Assembly: GCF_042648145.1 (NCBI RefSeq)
Contig: NZ_JBHRWV010000008.1
Span: forward strand, 124,001-188,000
Length of the DNA stretch: 64,000 nt
From: Salinicoccus sesuvii
GTDB lineage: Bacteria > Bacillota > Bacilli > Staphylococcales > Salinicoccaceae
Direction of reading: 5' to 3'
This document shows positions 49,208-57,991 of the stretch, in pieces. Numbering within the stretch: the stretch's first letter is position 1; the number at the start of each line of letters is the position of its first letter. The notes below the pieces were generated by a model, which worked only from the letters and a program-made list of their open reading frames with translations, was not told where the DNA came from and made no database searches. Both the position numbers and the translations under genes were made by a program.

Positions 49208-50164
49208 ATGAGAAGAAATGAAAGAAAACGCATGCATCCTGCATTAAAAGTGTTGATTGCGTTGGTGCTCGCTACAGTTATCTTGTTCGCAGGTGTCATC
49301 GCATATGTATACTTCCAATTAAAAGGTGCAGCCAATCAAGTATTCGACGATGATTTCTCGGGTTCGGTTTCAGAACTCAGGGAAACTGACGTCAGTTTTA
49401 ACAATGGCGATCCTGTGTCTGTTGTGCTATTCGGCACTGATGACGATGAGGAGCGGAATGAAAGTGGAATGGGACAGCGTTCTGACACGATTATGGTGGT
49501 CACACTCAATCCGAATACCGATGATGGTAGAATTGTCAGTATTCCAAGGGATACACAGACTGAAATTGCCGAGCGTGGCACAGTAGAAAAAATTAACCAT
49601 GCCTATGCTTATGGTGGACCTGAGATGGCAAAACGTACCGTTGAGAATTTCATGGATATGCCGATTGACCATTTTGTTTCCATCAATATGGATGGATTTA
49701 CAACGATAATCGACGAAATTGGCGGTGTCTCTGTAACCAGCCAAGATACTTTCGAGCAGTCAGGTTATCAGTTCACAGCAGGAGAAACATATGAAATGGA
49801 TGGCGACATGGCTCTTGCATTTTCTAGAAGTAGAAAAGCAGAAGGTGCCGGTGGGGACGCCGGCCGACAACAGAGACAGCAACAGGTTACAGAAGGTATT
49901 GCCCGGGAAATATTGAGCCTTCAAACGATTACGAATTTCAATTCAGTTCTGAATGTTCTCAGCGACAATGTACGTACTGATATACCATTTGGTGAATTGA
50001 ATTCATTACGATCGAATTATCAGGACTCAGCGCGCAATCTCGATCGTCTAGTATTAGAGGGAACAGACCAAAGACTAGAAGATGGCTTATGGTACTTCCT
50101 TCCAAATGACGATTCCTACAATCAGGTAAGAAACGAAATGCGTCAGAACCTGGAACTGGAATAG
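49208..50164 (+). CDS. LCP-family wall teichoic acid ligase (LytR-CpsA-Psr)
   Basis: The 318-residue protein has a short cytoplasmic N terminus, one membrane helix (about 14-36) and an extracellular LCP domain with VVLFGTDDD, RSDTIMVVTLNP, SIPRDTQTEI and KINHAYAYGG. It carries the arginines and aspartates that bind pyrophosphate. LCP enzymes transfer teichoic acid or other glycopolymers to peptidoglycan. Head-to-head with tagO (146 nt apart), consistent with a shared pathway. The GGDEF gene follows 21 nt later. Confidence 0.94.
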   Translation: MRRNERKRMHPALKVLIALVLATVILFAGVIAYVYFQLKGAANQVFDDDFSGSVSELRETDVSFNNGDPVSVVLFGTDDDEERNESGMGQRSDTIMVVTLNPNTDDGRIVSIPRDTQTEIAERGTVEKINHAYAYGGPEMAKRTVENFMDMPIDHFVSINMDGFTTIIDEIGGVSVTSQDTFEQSGYQFTAGETYEMDGDMALAFSRSRKAEGAGGDAGRQQRQQQVTEGIAREILSLQTITNFNSVLNVLSDNVRTDIPFGELNSLRSNYQDSARNLDRLVLEGTDQRLEDGLWYFLPNDDSYNQVRNEMRQNLELE

Positions 50165-50185
50165 TAGAAAAAGGGGAAATAGTAT

Positions 50186-51232
50186 ATGCTCATTGACTTT
50201 GTACTCAATATCTCAATCACCATCAGCGGCATATACCTTTTCCACCGGCTTCAGTATTTGGAAGACCGGCGGATTATTGATTCCAATATATTTCAAGCGC
50301 TGCTAATGACCACTTTGGCAGTCCTCTTACTCATGGTGCCAATTGAAATTCAAGATATGAGCTTTAGTCTGTATTTCATTCCCCTGCTCATTCTTGTCAA
50401 ATACAGCGTACCGTATATGATGATCATCTCAGCAGGCGCTGTATTTCTGTTTCATCATCTGATTTTCAATTTCGATTGGCAGCGTTTTCTGGTTTTTTTA
50501 ATTCTTTATGTAGTGATGATGCTGATCCTACCGTTCCTCAACTTCCAAAAACTAAAGGAACTAACCATTGTCGTTCTCATATTCACTGTATTATATGGAC
50601 TAGGTATTCATGTATTTGTTCAGCCGCTCACCCTTTTTCAGGCAATGGTACTCATAGCCGCGAGTACAGTCGTAATGTTTTTCGCAATCATGATGTACGA
50701 GGATATCAATAAGATTCTCGGGTTGTTGAAACGATATGAGGAAGAAGAGTATAAAGACTTTCTTACCCAACTTGGAAACGTTAAGGCGCTCGATAACAGT
50801 GCAGAAAAGATGATTGAATCAAGTCAAAAAGTGAGTCTACTGCTCATTGATATTGATAATTTCAGCCTGATAAATGAGCAGCATAGCCATCTATCCGGCG
50901 ATGCACTAATCAAGCAGATGGCTAGGCTTTTAAATAACTATGTACCAAATGGTGGTATGCTTTTTAGAAGTAGTGGTGAGGAGTTCTCGATGATTGTACC
51001 TGACATGTCTTTTGATAAGACTGTAAGGCTTGCAGAGGCTGTCCGTAACAGCGTAGAGCGCGCTCATTTCCATATTAGCGATCGCGAAACAGTCCATCTG
51101 ACGGTATCTGTTGGCATTGCTCATCAGACAGTTTCTTCGGATACAAAGGGCGCCCTCTTTAAGGAAGCCGATGATATGCTTCATGCAGCAAAAAAGTATG
51201 GTCAGAATCGTGTCATGTTTAATCCAATATAA
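50186..51232 (+). CDS. GdpS-like membrane GGDEF protein with decayed motif
   Basis: The 348-residue protein has about six membrane helices (residues about 1-172) resembling the 5TM-LYT sensor part of staphylococcal GdpS, then a GGDEF domain (about 185-345). The signature is SGEEF at 263-267 rather than GGDEF/GGEEF, and the preceding IDNFSLINEQHSHLSGD departs from the usual DxFKxxND..GHxxGD. Diguanylate cyclase activity is therefore doubtful. In S. aureus GdpS affects biofilm by a route independent of cyclic-di-GMP. It follows the LCP gene by 21 nt, so they are probably co-transcribed. Confidence 0.85.
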   Translation: MLIDFVLNISITISGIYLFHRLQYLEDRRIIDSNIFQALLMTTLAVLLLMVPIEIQDMSFSLYFIPLLILVKYSVPYMMIISAGAVFLFHHLIFNFDWQRFLVFLILYVVMMLILPFLNFQKLKELTIVVLIFTVLYGLGIHVFVQPLTLFQAMVLIAASTVVMFFAIMMYEDINKILGLLKRYEEEEYKDFLTQLGNVKALDNSAEKMIESSQKVSLLLIDIDNFSLINEQHSHLSGDALIKQMARLLNNYVPNGGMLFRSSGEEFSMIVPDMSFDKTVRLAEAVRNSVERAHFHISDRETVHLTVSVGIAHQTVSSDTKGALFKEADDMLHAAKKYGQNRVMFNPI

Positions 51233-51264
51233 AAACCAGGATTGCGCTTGCAATCCTGGTTTTA
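51233..51264. terminator. Bidirectional terminator between gdpS-like gene and ytxJ
   Basis: Perfect 14-bp stem AAAACCAGGATTGC and its complement around GCTT, with T-runs on both sides. It serves both convergent genes. Confidence 0.92.
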
Positions 51265-51582
51265 GTCCTCTACTGAAGAAAGATTCTTAAGGGTAATATT
51301 TTGATGAGAATCATTCCACTTAAGCTTACCTGCCTCAAAATAGAAAGCTTGGGGAGATTCATGTCTAACGTTGAAATTTTCAGCAATATAGTCAGAAAGT
51401 TTTCTGTGATCTTGAACAATCAGATAATACCCATCCATGTCCCTTTCATAGTGAAACTTCTGGAACTCTTCGAAGGCAGTCGCCGATATCGGGCATGTGC
51501 TGCTGTGTTTCATAAAAAAGAAATCTTTATTCGCTTGCAACAACTTTTGAAATGACTCAATCGATGTTGTTTTGGTCAGCAT
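51262..51582 (-). CDS. ytxJ: Bacillithiol-system redox protein YtxJ
   Basis: The 106-residue thioredoxin-fold protein has a single active-site cysteine C30 in KHSSTCPIS, as in YtxJ (BrxC), a monothiol bacilliredoxin that removes bacillithiol from proteins. It is a monocistronic leftward gene between a bidirectional terminator and a small rightward membrane-protein gene. AAGGTG before the ATG serves as ribosome site. Confidence 0.9.
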   Translation of the reverse strand: MLTKTTSIESFQKLLQANKDFFFMKHSSTCPISATAFEEFQKFHYERDMDGYYLIVQDHRKLSDYIAENFNVRHESPQAFYFEAGKLKWNDSHQNITLKNLSSVED

Positions 51583-51685
51583 TTCATCACCTTCTCATTA
51601 AACTGTTAATAACTTATCATTTATTATGAAATTTAGCAAATCACGTTTTGGATTGTGTTATAATGACATGGATTGGAGGCGTGAC

Positions 51686-51928
51686 ATGAATAATCGACCA
51701 CTTAAGAGATGGACATTTCTTGATACAATCAATGCAGCTTTGCTGATTGTCGTCCTACTGTTCATGCTCGATTTTGAAAACAATAGAACTGTATCGTTCA
51801 TTCTTCTGGCTGTTTTTGCATTTTGGATTACAACAGTAATTCTCAGAAATGTCTTTATATCAAAACTTCAGAAGGACCCGAACCATCCCATGCACAATCA
51901 GCAGACGGAAAACCATAAGAAGAAATAG
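51686..51928 (+). CDS. Small membrane protein, 80 aa
   Basis: From the ATG at 51686 (GGAGGCGTGAC upstream) the product has a short basic N terminus, two membrane helices (about 13-29 and 35-52) and a Lys/His/Asn-rich tail. A TATAAT lies 22 nt before the start. I do not recognise a family. Its stop lies inside a hairpin shared with the convergent lipoprotein gene. Confidence 0.65.
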   Translation: MNNRPLKRWTFLDTINAALLIVVLLFMLDFENNRTVSFILLAVFAFWITTVILRNVFISKLQKDPNHPMHNQQTENHKKK

Positions 51929-51959
51929 AGAGCGAACTCACAGTTCGCTCTCTATTTCT
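51921..51959. terminator. Hairpin shared by two convergent coding ends
   Basis: A perfect 18-bp stem, AGAAATAGAGAGCGAACT with its complement and a 3-nt loop, contains the stop codons of both convergent genes (51926-51928 and 51938-51940) and codes the last residues of the lipoprotein. The T tracts in the arms are short, so it may terminate weakly in both directions. Confidence 0.75.
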
Positions 51960-52834
51960 TCTATTTGAGTATCGTATTCTCGATCCAGCTCTTCGTAAGT
52001 TTCGCGCAACGGAAGTATATTCTGCAACTGAAGTTCCTGTAGCCGGTTATTGTACTCCATTGTATTTTTCCGCTCCTGGTAGTATTTCTTAAAACCGTAG
52101 TACATCTCCAGTGTCAAACTGCGGACACGCATAGCTCTATCCGTATCAAGATTCATCTGGTTCAGACTTTGGATGTGACTATCGATTAGCGGTAACATTG
52201 TGTCATCGATATGCGCCATCTTGTTTGATTGAGATTCATCTAGTTGAAGCATTTGAGATTCCTCTTCCAACTCTTCGCTATTGTCGTTAATTTGCGAGAT
52301 GAGTCCCTCAATCTCATTGCTTTCGCTCTCTTTTGTAGCGGATTCAATTACTTCATCCCGTTCACTTTGATTTTTCATAAAGTCCTGGCTAAGTTGAATC
52401 AGTTCTTCAGTCGATCTAACAGATGAAGAGTATGTTTTAACATAATCGTTTAGATTCTGAACAAAATTCTGTTTGACTTCCATACTTTCGATATAAGTTT
52501 CATGCAGGTCAACCAGTGAAGACTCTGTCACCTCGATACCTACTACCTTATCGTTCATCCGCTCAACAACGGGCACAATTTCTTGGTCCAGTGTTTCACT
52601 GATCGAAATCAACTTTTCGAGGTTAACCTCCGAATTTCTAGTAGAGACCTCCTCTGGCAGATCATCAATATCCAGCTGTGCAATTTTTTCATCATATTCC
52701 TCATCCAGTGCATGAACCTCTTCCATACTGGTCATATAGTCATCAAATTCTGCATCAAAATTCGAACCGCATCCGGCAGCCAGTACCACGAATATGAGTA
52801 TAAGAGCGATATTAATCAATATTTTCAAACGCAA
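51938..52834 (-). CDS. Helical surface lipoprotein, possibly EMYY-motif type
   Basis: The 298-residue protein has a lipobox LAAGC (C22) and a long, acidic, largely coiled-coil body (about 30-298). A segment LEMYYGFKKYY near residue 245 carries the EMYY motif that names a group of staphylococcal lipoproteins found near murB. Function is unknown. It is read leftward, divergent from murB, and ends inside a hairpin shared with the upstream small gene. Confidence 0.78.
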   Translation of the reverse strand: MRLKILINIALILIFVVLAAGCGSNFDAEFDDYMTSMEEVHALDEEYDEKIAQLDIDDLPEEVSTRNSEVNLEKLISISETLDQEIVPVVERMNDKVVGIEVTESSLVDLHETYIESMEVKQNFVQNLNDYVKTYSSSVRSTEELIQLSQDFMKNQSERDEVIESATKESESNEIEGLISQINDNSEELEEESQMLQLDESQSNKMAHIDDTMLPLIDSHIQSLNQMNLDTDRAMRVRSLTLEMYYGFKKYYQERKNTMEYNNRLQELQLQNILPLRETYEELDREYDTQIEEIESEL

Positions 52835-52935
52835 AGAAAGTCACTCTCCCACCATATAGTATCTGCATACCGTTTCTGAATTACTAAACAAAATATAGCA
52901 CATATCCTAAGTCCCCACAATGTACATAACTTCAA

Positions 52936-52965
52936 TTGGCAATGGGTGTCCGATTCCCTTATAAT
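52936..52965 (+). promoter_or_regulatory. murB promoter
   Basis: TTGGCA (52936-52941) and TATAAT (52960-52965) are 18 nt apart and about 36 nt before the GTG start. Confidence 0.7.
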
Positions 52966-53001
52966 AGGAATAAGTATTTTCTTTTGAAAGGAAACATTAT
53001 A

Positions 53002-53919
53002 GTGAATCATACCCAAATAGAACAGGATCTGAAAGCTTTATTGAACCATTCTGAGATCAAATTTTATGAACCATTGAAAAAATATACGTATACTCGCACC
53101 GGGGGACCTGCGGATGTCCATATCACTGTACATGATACCGAAGATGCTTCCCGCGTCTTACAATACAGTCATAAGCACAGCATACCTGTAACGTACCTTG
53201 GTAACGGCTCCAATATTATTATCCGTGACGGAGGAATTCGTGGAATTGTATTAAACCTTCTCGAACTGAACGATCTTAAGGTAATAGACGACATCATTAC
53301 TGCTGGTAGTGGCTGCGCCATTATAGATGTTTCAAACTATGCCAAAGATCTCTCCTTGTCAGGTCTGGAGTTTGCATGCGGCATACCAGGTAGTGTGGGC
53401 GGTGCTGTATATATGAATGCCGGAGCCTACGGCGGGGAAGTCAAGGATTGTCTACTTGAAGTCACAGTGCTCGACAGTACAGGGAAAAGAATTGTATTGA
53501 GTAATGCCGATCTCGCACTTGATTACCGCAGTAGTGCCGTACAAGATAACGGATACGTGGTAGTTGAAGCAAAGTTCAAGCTAGAACCGGGCAAACTTTC
53601 TGATATTGAAGAGAGTATGGCTGATCTTACAGAACGTCGTGAAACAAAACAACCTTTAGAATTTCCTTCCTGTGGCAGTGTCTTCCAACGACCGCCTGGC
53701 AACTTTGCGGGTAAACTCATTCAAGAAGCAGGTCTACAAGGTCATCGCATCGGCGGCGTTGAGGTTTCCCAGAAACATGCTGGATTCATGGTCAATGTCG
53801 CGCAAGGTACTGCAGGGGATTACGAAGCACTTATCGAACATGTTCAGGACGTCGTACACCATAGATTCGGAGTACAACTTAACCGCGAAGTGCGGATTAT
53901 TGGAGAACCTCTCCGTTAA
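53002..53919 (+). CDS. murB: UDP-N-acetylenolpyruvoylglucosamine reductase
   Basis: The 305-residue FAD enzyme reduces UDP-GlcNAc-enolpyruvate to UDP-MurNAc. Landmarks are YTRTGGPADV, FLGNGSNIIIRD-like GNGSNIIIRD, the GIPGSVGGAVYMNAGAYGGE FAD loop and the catalytic serine in SCGSVFQRP; the absent second loop marks the type IIb form. I chose the GTG at 53002 (AAAGGA upstream), not the upstream ATG, which lies in the promoter. Terminator at 53932. Confidence 0.96.
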   Translation: MNHTQIEQDLKALLNHSEIKFYEPLKKYTYTRTGGPADVHITVHDTEDASRVLQYSHKHSIPVTYLGNGSNIIIRDGGIRGIVLNLLELNDLKVIDDIITAGSGCAIIDVSNYAKDLSLSGLEFACGIPGSVGGAVYMNAGAYGGEVKDCLLEVTVLDSTGKRIVLSNADLALDYRSSAVQDNGYVVVEAKFKLEPGKLSDIEESMADLTERRETKQPLEFPSCGSVFQRPPGNFAGKLIQEAGLQGHRIGGVEVSQKHAGFMVNVAQGTAGDYEALIEHVQDVVHHRFGVQLNREVRIIGEPLR

Positions 53920-53931
53920 AAAGTATCTTAA

Positions 53932-53976
53932 AGCATCAAAAAGGACCCATTTCCATGGGCCCTTTTTGATGCTTTT
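53932..53976. terminator. Bidirectional terminator, murB and siderophore gene
   Basis: Stem AGCATCAAAAAGG-CCCAT paired with its complement around TTCC, with one mismatch and T-runs on both sides. It serves murB and the convergent substrate-binding protein gene. Confidence 0.9.
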
Positions 53977-55007
53977 TACTGTCCAATTGCTTGTTCTATT
54001 TCTTCAAGTTGCTCAATCGTTGTAACAACGCCGCCGCCAGCAAGATACCATAGCTGAGCGTTCAGATCGACTACTCGATCATTCTTTATCGCGTCAACAT
54101 CTTTGATGACATTGTTATCTAGAACAGTGCTCGATGCGGATTCTCCGCCGATTGCACTTCCTCTATCCAATGCTAGGATGATGCCCGGGTTCCTATCGTT
54201 AATATATTCGTAGCTGATTGCCTGACCGTGACGGCTTGTAGCAATGTCACCATCTACTGGGGTAAAACCGAGTTCGTCATAGATGAAACTATAGCGCCCG
54301 CCTGGCCCGTGTGCAGAAAGTTCTCCTTCGTTTGCCATGACAAACAGTAGTGTATCATCTGTATTTTCAGCCATTTGTTTTACTTCTTCAATTTTATTAT
54401 CGAAATCCGCTATCAGTGTTTCGGCTTCATCAGATTTGTCAAAAATGTCTCCAATTACTTGAGTGTAATGTTTTACTTCTTCAAAGTAATTTTCGTTAGA
54501 GGGTCCTACATAAAGTACTTGCGCATCCGGTGCAGCTTTACCAAACTCTTCAATGATAGTGTCTGTTGCCTGACGGCCAGAAATCATGATGAGGTCCGGT
54601 TGGACTTCAGCAATTTTCTCGAAATCAGGATCTTTCAGACCGCCAAGATTTTCGTATTCTTCTCCTAGAAATTCATCAAGTTCCTCTGGCAATGTACTTC
54701 CGCCATCTCCTTTAGGTAGACCAACTACGCTTTCTGCCTCACCCAATTCCTGTATTGTGGAAAGTGCACCATAGTCGAATACAGCGACTTTCTCAGGATT
54801 TAATGGCACTTCGATTGTTTCTGACACTTCTTCTTCAGATTCTTCTCCGTCGGAAGTTTCATTTGAAACCATGAAGTTGTTCTCTACAGATACGGTTTCA
54901 TTCTCTTCCGCTTCCGCTTCTGTACTTTCTGCAGTTTCTTCTGTATTACTACATGCCGCAATCACCATAACCATCATTACAGCAATCAATAAGTAAAATT
55001 TCTTCAT
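53976..55007 (-). CDS. Siderophore ABC transporter substrate-binding lipoprotein
   Basis: The 343-residue protein has a lipobox VIAAC (C19), an acidic linker, and a class III periplasmic-binding fold (about 60-343) with segments such as KVAVFDYGALSTIQELG and PDLIMISGRQA. It is closest in layout to Bacillus YclQ/FatB, which binds catecholate or carboxylate siderophores such as petrobactin. It lies downstream of the ATPase gene in a four-gene unit under a Fur site at 57870-57894. The ligand is inferred from family. Confidence 0.92.
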   Translation of the reverse strand: MKKFYLLIAVMMVMVIAACSNTEETAESTEAEAEENETVSVENNFMVSNETSDGEESEEEVSETIEVPLNPEKVAVFDYGALSTIQELGEAESVVGLPKGDGGSTLPEELDEFLGEEYENLGGLKDPDFEKIAEVQPDLIMISGRQATDTIIEEFGKAAPDAQVLYVGPSNENYFEEVKHYTQVIGDIFDKSDEAETLIADFDNKIEEVKQMAENTDDTLLFVMANEGELSAHGPGGRYSFIYDELGFTPVDGDIATSRHGQAISYEYINDRNPGIILALDRGSAIGGESASSTVLDNNVIKDVDAIKNDRVVDLNAQLWYLAGGGVVTTIEQLEEIEQAIGQ

Positions 55008-55114
55008 TTCTCTTTTCCTCTTTTCTTTAGTGTGTTTTCAGCCCCCACTAAAAACGTTCATATATCCGATAGGTTCCCGCTCACCCCCTTAAATGATTAA
55101 ATCAATTTAAATAT

Positions 55115-55936
55115 CTAGGCATGTACTTTAAGCTGCGCCTGGTCCTCAATGAAATCATCGACGGATGCATCCTTGTGTTCATCAAAGTATACACAGATTT
55201 GCTGGCCGTAGATACATTCTATGTTGATATCCATCTCGTATATATCTTCGAGAATTTCCTTACGGATTACCTCGTCTTTACTTCCACTGATAGCGACCTC
55301 ACCATTTTTCATTGCTACGATATTATCCGAATAACATGAAGCAAAGTTGATATCGTGTATCACAATGATGATGGTTTTATTACGTTCCCTCACTAACCTT
55401 CTCAGTATTTGCATAATCTGCACAGAATGCTTCATATCGAGATTGTTGAGTGGTTCGTCTAGGAATATATACTCAGTATCTTGAGCAATCGTCATGGCAA
55501 TATAGACCCGCTGTCTTTGACCCCCTGATAGTTCATCAATATAGCGCTCTTCAAACTGCTCAAGCTCCATATAGCTAATTGCTTCGTCGATGATTTCATG
55601 GTCTTTTTGCGTAAGCCTGCCTTTAGAATATGGAAAGCGACCAAAGCTGATTAGTTCACGAACAGTAATCTTTAGATCCAGATTGTTTGATTGCTTTAAA
55701 ATAGCAATTTTCTTCGCGAGTTTATCACTTGGTGCTTGAAGTATATTTTCTCCTTCAAGTAGCACGTCTCCACTGTCCTGATCAAGTAATCGTGTCACCA
55801 TGGATAGCAAGGTACTCTTTCCGGCACCGTTTGGTCCAATAAAGGAGGTAACCTTTCCCTTCGCTATTGATACCGATACGTCGTTAACAACCTTCTTTTG
55901 GCCATAGATTTTTGAGATACTTTTAAGATCTATCAT
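55115..55936 (-). CDS. Siderophore ABC transporter ATPase
   Basis: The 273-residue ATPase has Walker A GPNGAGKST, the signature LSGGQRQRVYIA and Walker B YIFLDEPLNNLD. It powers the permeases encoded upstream; its start overlaps the second permease stop by 4 nt (ATGA). Order matches Bacillus yclNOPQ with YclP here. The lipoprotein gene follows after 107 nt. Confidence 0.95.
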   Translation of the reverse strand: MIDLKSISKIYGQKKVVNDVSVSIAKGKVTSFIGPNGAGKSTLLSMVTRLLDQDSGDVLLEGENILQAPSDKLAKKIAILKQSNNLDLKITVRELISFGRFPYSKGRLTQKDHEIIDEAISYMELEQFEERYIDELSGGQRQRVYIAMTIAQDTEYIFLDEPLNNLDMKHSVQIMQILRRLVRERNKTIIIVIHDINFASCYSDNIVAMKNGEVAISGSKDEVIRKEILEDIYEMDINIECIYGQQICVYFDEHKDASVDDFIEDQAQLKVHA

Positions 55937-56892
55937 CTTCGACTCTCCTTAAGCATTAATATGATGAAATATACTCCGCCTACTAGGTTTATGATGACGC
56001 TAATTTCGATCGCTTGTTTAAATACGTATTGCGTCAGCATCTGACCGACGAGCAATGTGATCATTGATATGAGTGTACTACCTATAAGCAGATAGCGATG
56101 TTTAAACGTTCTGAATATCTGATGTGCCAGATTGACGACAAGCAGACCGAGAAACATGATCGGTCCGACCAGAGCGGTCGAGACAGACACGAGAACTGCG
56201 ATAATTAGTAGCAATTGGGACACTTTTCTATCATAGTTGATTCCTAAGTTTACTGCATGATCCCTACCTAGGGCAATTACGTCGAGAGAATGGAAATCTC
56301 TTAAAACAATGATCAGCAGCAATAGTACAATGGCGCCAGTAATCCAAATCAATGATTCGTTAATCGCATTGAATGAGGCGAACATGGAGCTTTGTAGAAT
56401 CAAAAAATCGTCGGGATTGATTAACATCTGCATAAATGATGAAAGACTGCTGAAGAAAGTACCAAGTATGATTCCAATAAGCAACAACAGAAATACGTGA
56501 CTGCCGGTAAGTTTAAATAAATACTTGAAAACGAGTACTGTGAATGCCACAAGAGCAACCATACTGATGATATAGTTGATGAAACCATTCGTCAGAAGAA
56601 ATGATTGGGCCCCTACAAGAAATACGATGAGTGTCTGTATGAAAAGGTAGACTGAATCTAGTCCCATTATGGAAGGTGTCAGAATACGATTTTTTGTGAT
56701 TGTTTGAAATATTACTGTTGAAACTGCGATTGCTGTTCCGACAATGAGCATTGTGGCTACCCGATTGAGACGAGAAGGCAACTGATAATACAATATATCG
56801 AAATTAAGCTGGTAGAGTACATAAAACCCACCAATTAATAGCGTAACGATGGTCAGGATAAGCAGCAGCCGGTTATTCTTTTTATCAAGCAT
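55933..56892 (-). CDS. Siderophore ABC transporter permease, second subunit
   Basis: The 319-residue FecCD-family permease has about nine membrane helices and the conserved cytoplasmic loop GVNYDRKV-like segment LGINYDRKVSQ plus GLLVVNLAHQIF. It dimerises with the permease encoded by the preceding gene (8-nt overlap) to form the import channel, like YclO. Confidence 0.93.
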   Translation of the reverse strand: MLDKKNNRLLLILTIVTLLIGGFYVLYQLNFDILYYQLPSRLNRVATMLIVGTAIAVSTVIFQTITKNRILTPSIMGLDSVYLFIQTLIVFLVGAQSFLLTNGFINYIISMVALVAFTVLVFKYLFKLTGSHVFLLLLIGIILGTFFSSLSSFMQMLINPDDFLILQSSMFASFNAINESLIWITGAIVLLLLIIVLRDFHSLDVIALGRDHAVNLGINYDRKVSQLLLIIAVLVSVSTALVGPIMFLGLLVVNLAHQIFRTFKHRYLLIGSTLISMITLLVGQMLTQYVFKQAIEISVIINLVGGVYFIILMLKESRR

Positions 56893-57853
56893 TCGACTTC
56901 ACTCTCCTGAATATCATAATCAGGAAGATGAAACTTCCGACGACTCCTATCATCAAGCCAATTGATATCTCGTATGGGAAGATAATTAGACGACCCAAAA
57001 CATCACATATCATAACAAAAATGGCCCCAAGCACTGCAGTAAGAAGAATTGTATTCTTCAAATGATCTCCACGAAATATTGATATAATATTCGGAATAAT
57101 TAGCCCGAGGAATGGCAGCATACCAACAGTGACCACAACGAGCGCCGTGATTACTGCTGTAATCAGCAACCCGATATTGATAACACGCTTATAGTTCAAT
57201 CCAAGGTTCTTCGAGAAATCTTCTCCCATGCCTGCAATTGTGAATTGGTTGGCATACAGCAGACCAATAATCAGAAAGGGAATGCTTATATATAGAACTT
57301 CGTAGCGTCCCGATATGATAATTGAGAAATCACCTTGCATCCAACTTGAGAGAGACTGTACAGAGTTTGTTCTTAGACTGAGGAATGTTGCTACACTCGA
57401 TACGACATTACCGAGCATCAATCCGATGAGCGGAACAAATACAACGTCTTTAAATTGTACACGCTGGATGATCTGCATGAAAAGAAGTGTGCCTGCCAGA
57501 CTCAATGCTGAAGCAAACAGCAGTTTTACAAGCAAATTAGCTGTTGGGAAGAACATTAAAGCAAGTAAAATGCCTAAACGTGCCCAATCCATGGTACCTG
57601 CTGTTGTTGGTGAGACGAATTTATTTCTCGTTAACTGTTGCATAATTAACCCACACACACTAAGAGAAGCACCTGCAATGATAATCGCAACAGTTCTTGG
57701 AAATCGACTTTCAATGATAATATTTTTTTGATTCTCACTAAGGTTCAAAAGGTCTTTTGGAGAAACCTCAACAACCCCTACAAACATTGAGATGATGGAT
57801 AACACAATCAATAATACAATCATGATGTCCAGCCTGAAAAGTTTATGTATCAT
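56885..57853 (-). CDS. Siderophore ABC transporter permease, first subunit
   Basis: The 322-residue FecCD-family permease has about nine membrane helices and the motifs LGLNYKRVIN and GLIIPNIISIFRGDH. I chose the ATG at 57853 (AAGGTGG upstream). It is the first gene of the four-gene siderophore importer (YclN type) and lies just downstream of a double Fur site and a strong promoter, so it should be induced by iron starvation. Confidence 0.93.
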   Translation of the reverse strand: MIHKLFRLDIMIVLLIVLSIISMFVGVVEVSPKDLLNLSENQKNIIIESRFPRTVAIIIAGASLSVCGLIMQQLTRNKFVSPTTAGTMDWARLGILLALMFFPTANLLVKLLFASALSLAGTLLFMQIIQRVQFKDVVFVPLIGLMLGNVVSSVATFLSLRTNSVQSLSSWMQGDFSIIISGRYEVLYISIPFLIIGLLYANQFTIAGMGEDFSKNLGLNYKRVINIGLLITAVITALVVVTVGMLPFLGLIIPNIISIFRGDHLKNTILLTAVLGAIFVMICDVLGRLIIFPYEISIGLMIGVVGSFIFLIMIFRRVKSNA

Positions 57854-57869
57854 ATTGATCCACCTTAAT

Positions 57870-57894
57870 TGATAATGATTATCAGTGATAATCA
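57870..57894 (-). promoter_or_regulatory. Double Fur box
   Basis: Two overlapping palindromes: TGATAATGATTATCA (57870-57884, the 7-1-7 Fur core) and TGATTATCAGTGATAATCA (57876-57894). Together they cover the start site region downstream of the -10. Confidence 0.9.
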
Positions 57895-57902
57895 TACCTC
57901 CA

Positions 57903-57930
57903 ATTATACATGCCATGCTTATTTTTTCAA
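57903..57930 (-). promoter_or_regulatory. Siderophore importer promoter
   Basis: Minus-strand TTGAAA (57925-57930) and TATAAT (57903-57908) are 16 nt apart. The Fur sites begin about 9 nt downstream of the -10. Confidence 0.8.
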
Positions 57931-57950
57931 GAGAATAAAAGAATAATTCA

Positions 57951-57987
57951 AAAAAACGCCACCTGATAATGTTCAGCTGGCATTTTT
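57951..57987 (-). terminator. Terminator after the SDR-like gene
   Basis: Stem GCCACCTGA/TCAGCTGGC with one mismatch and a 6-nt loop, T-runs on both strands. It insulates the SDR-like gene from the siderophore promoter. Confidence 0.8.
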
Positions 57988-57991
57988 CCTC

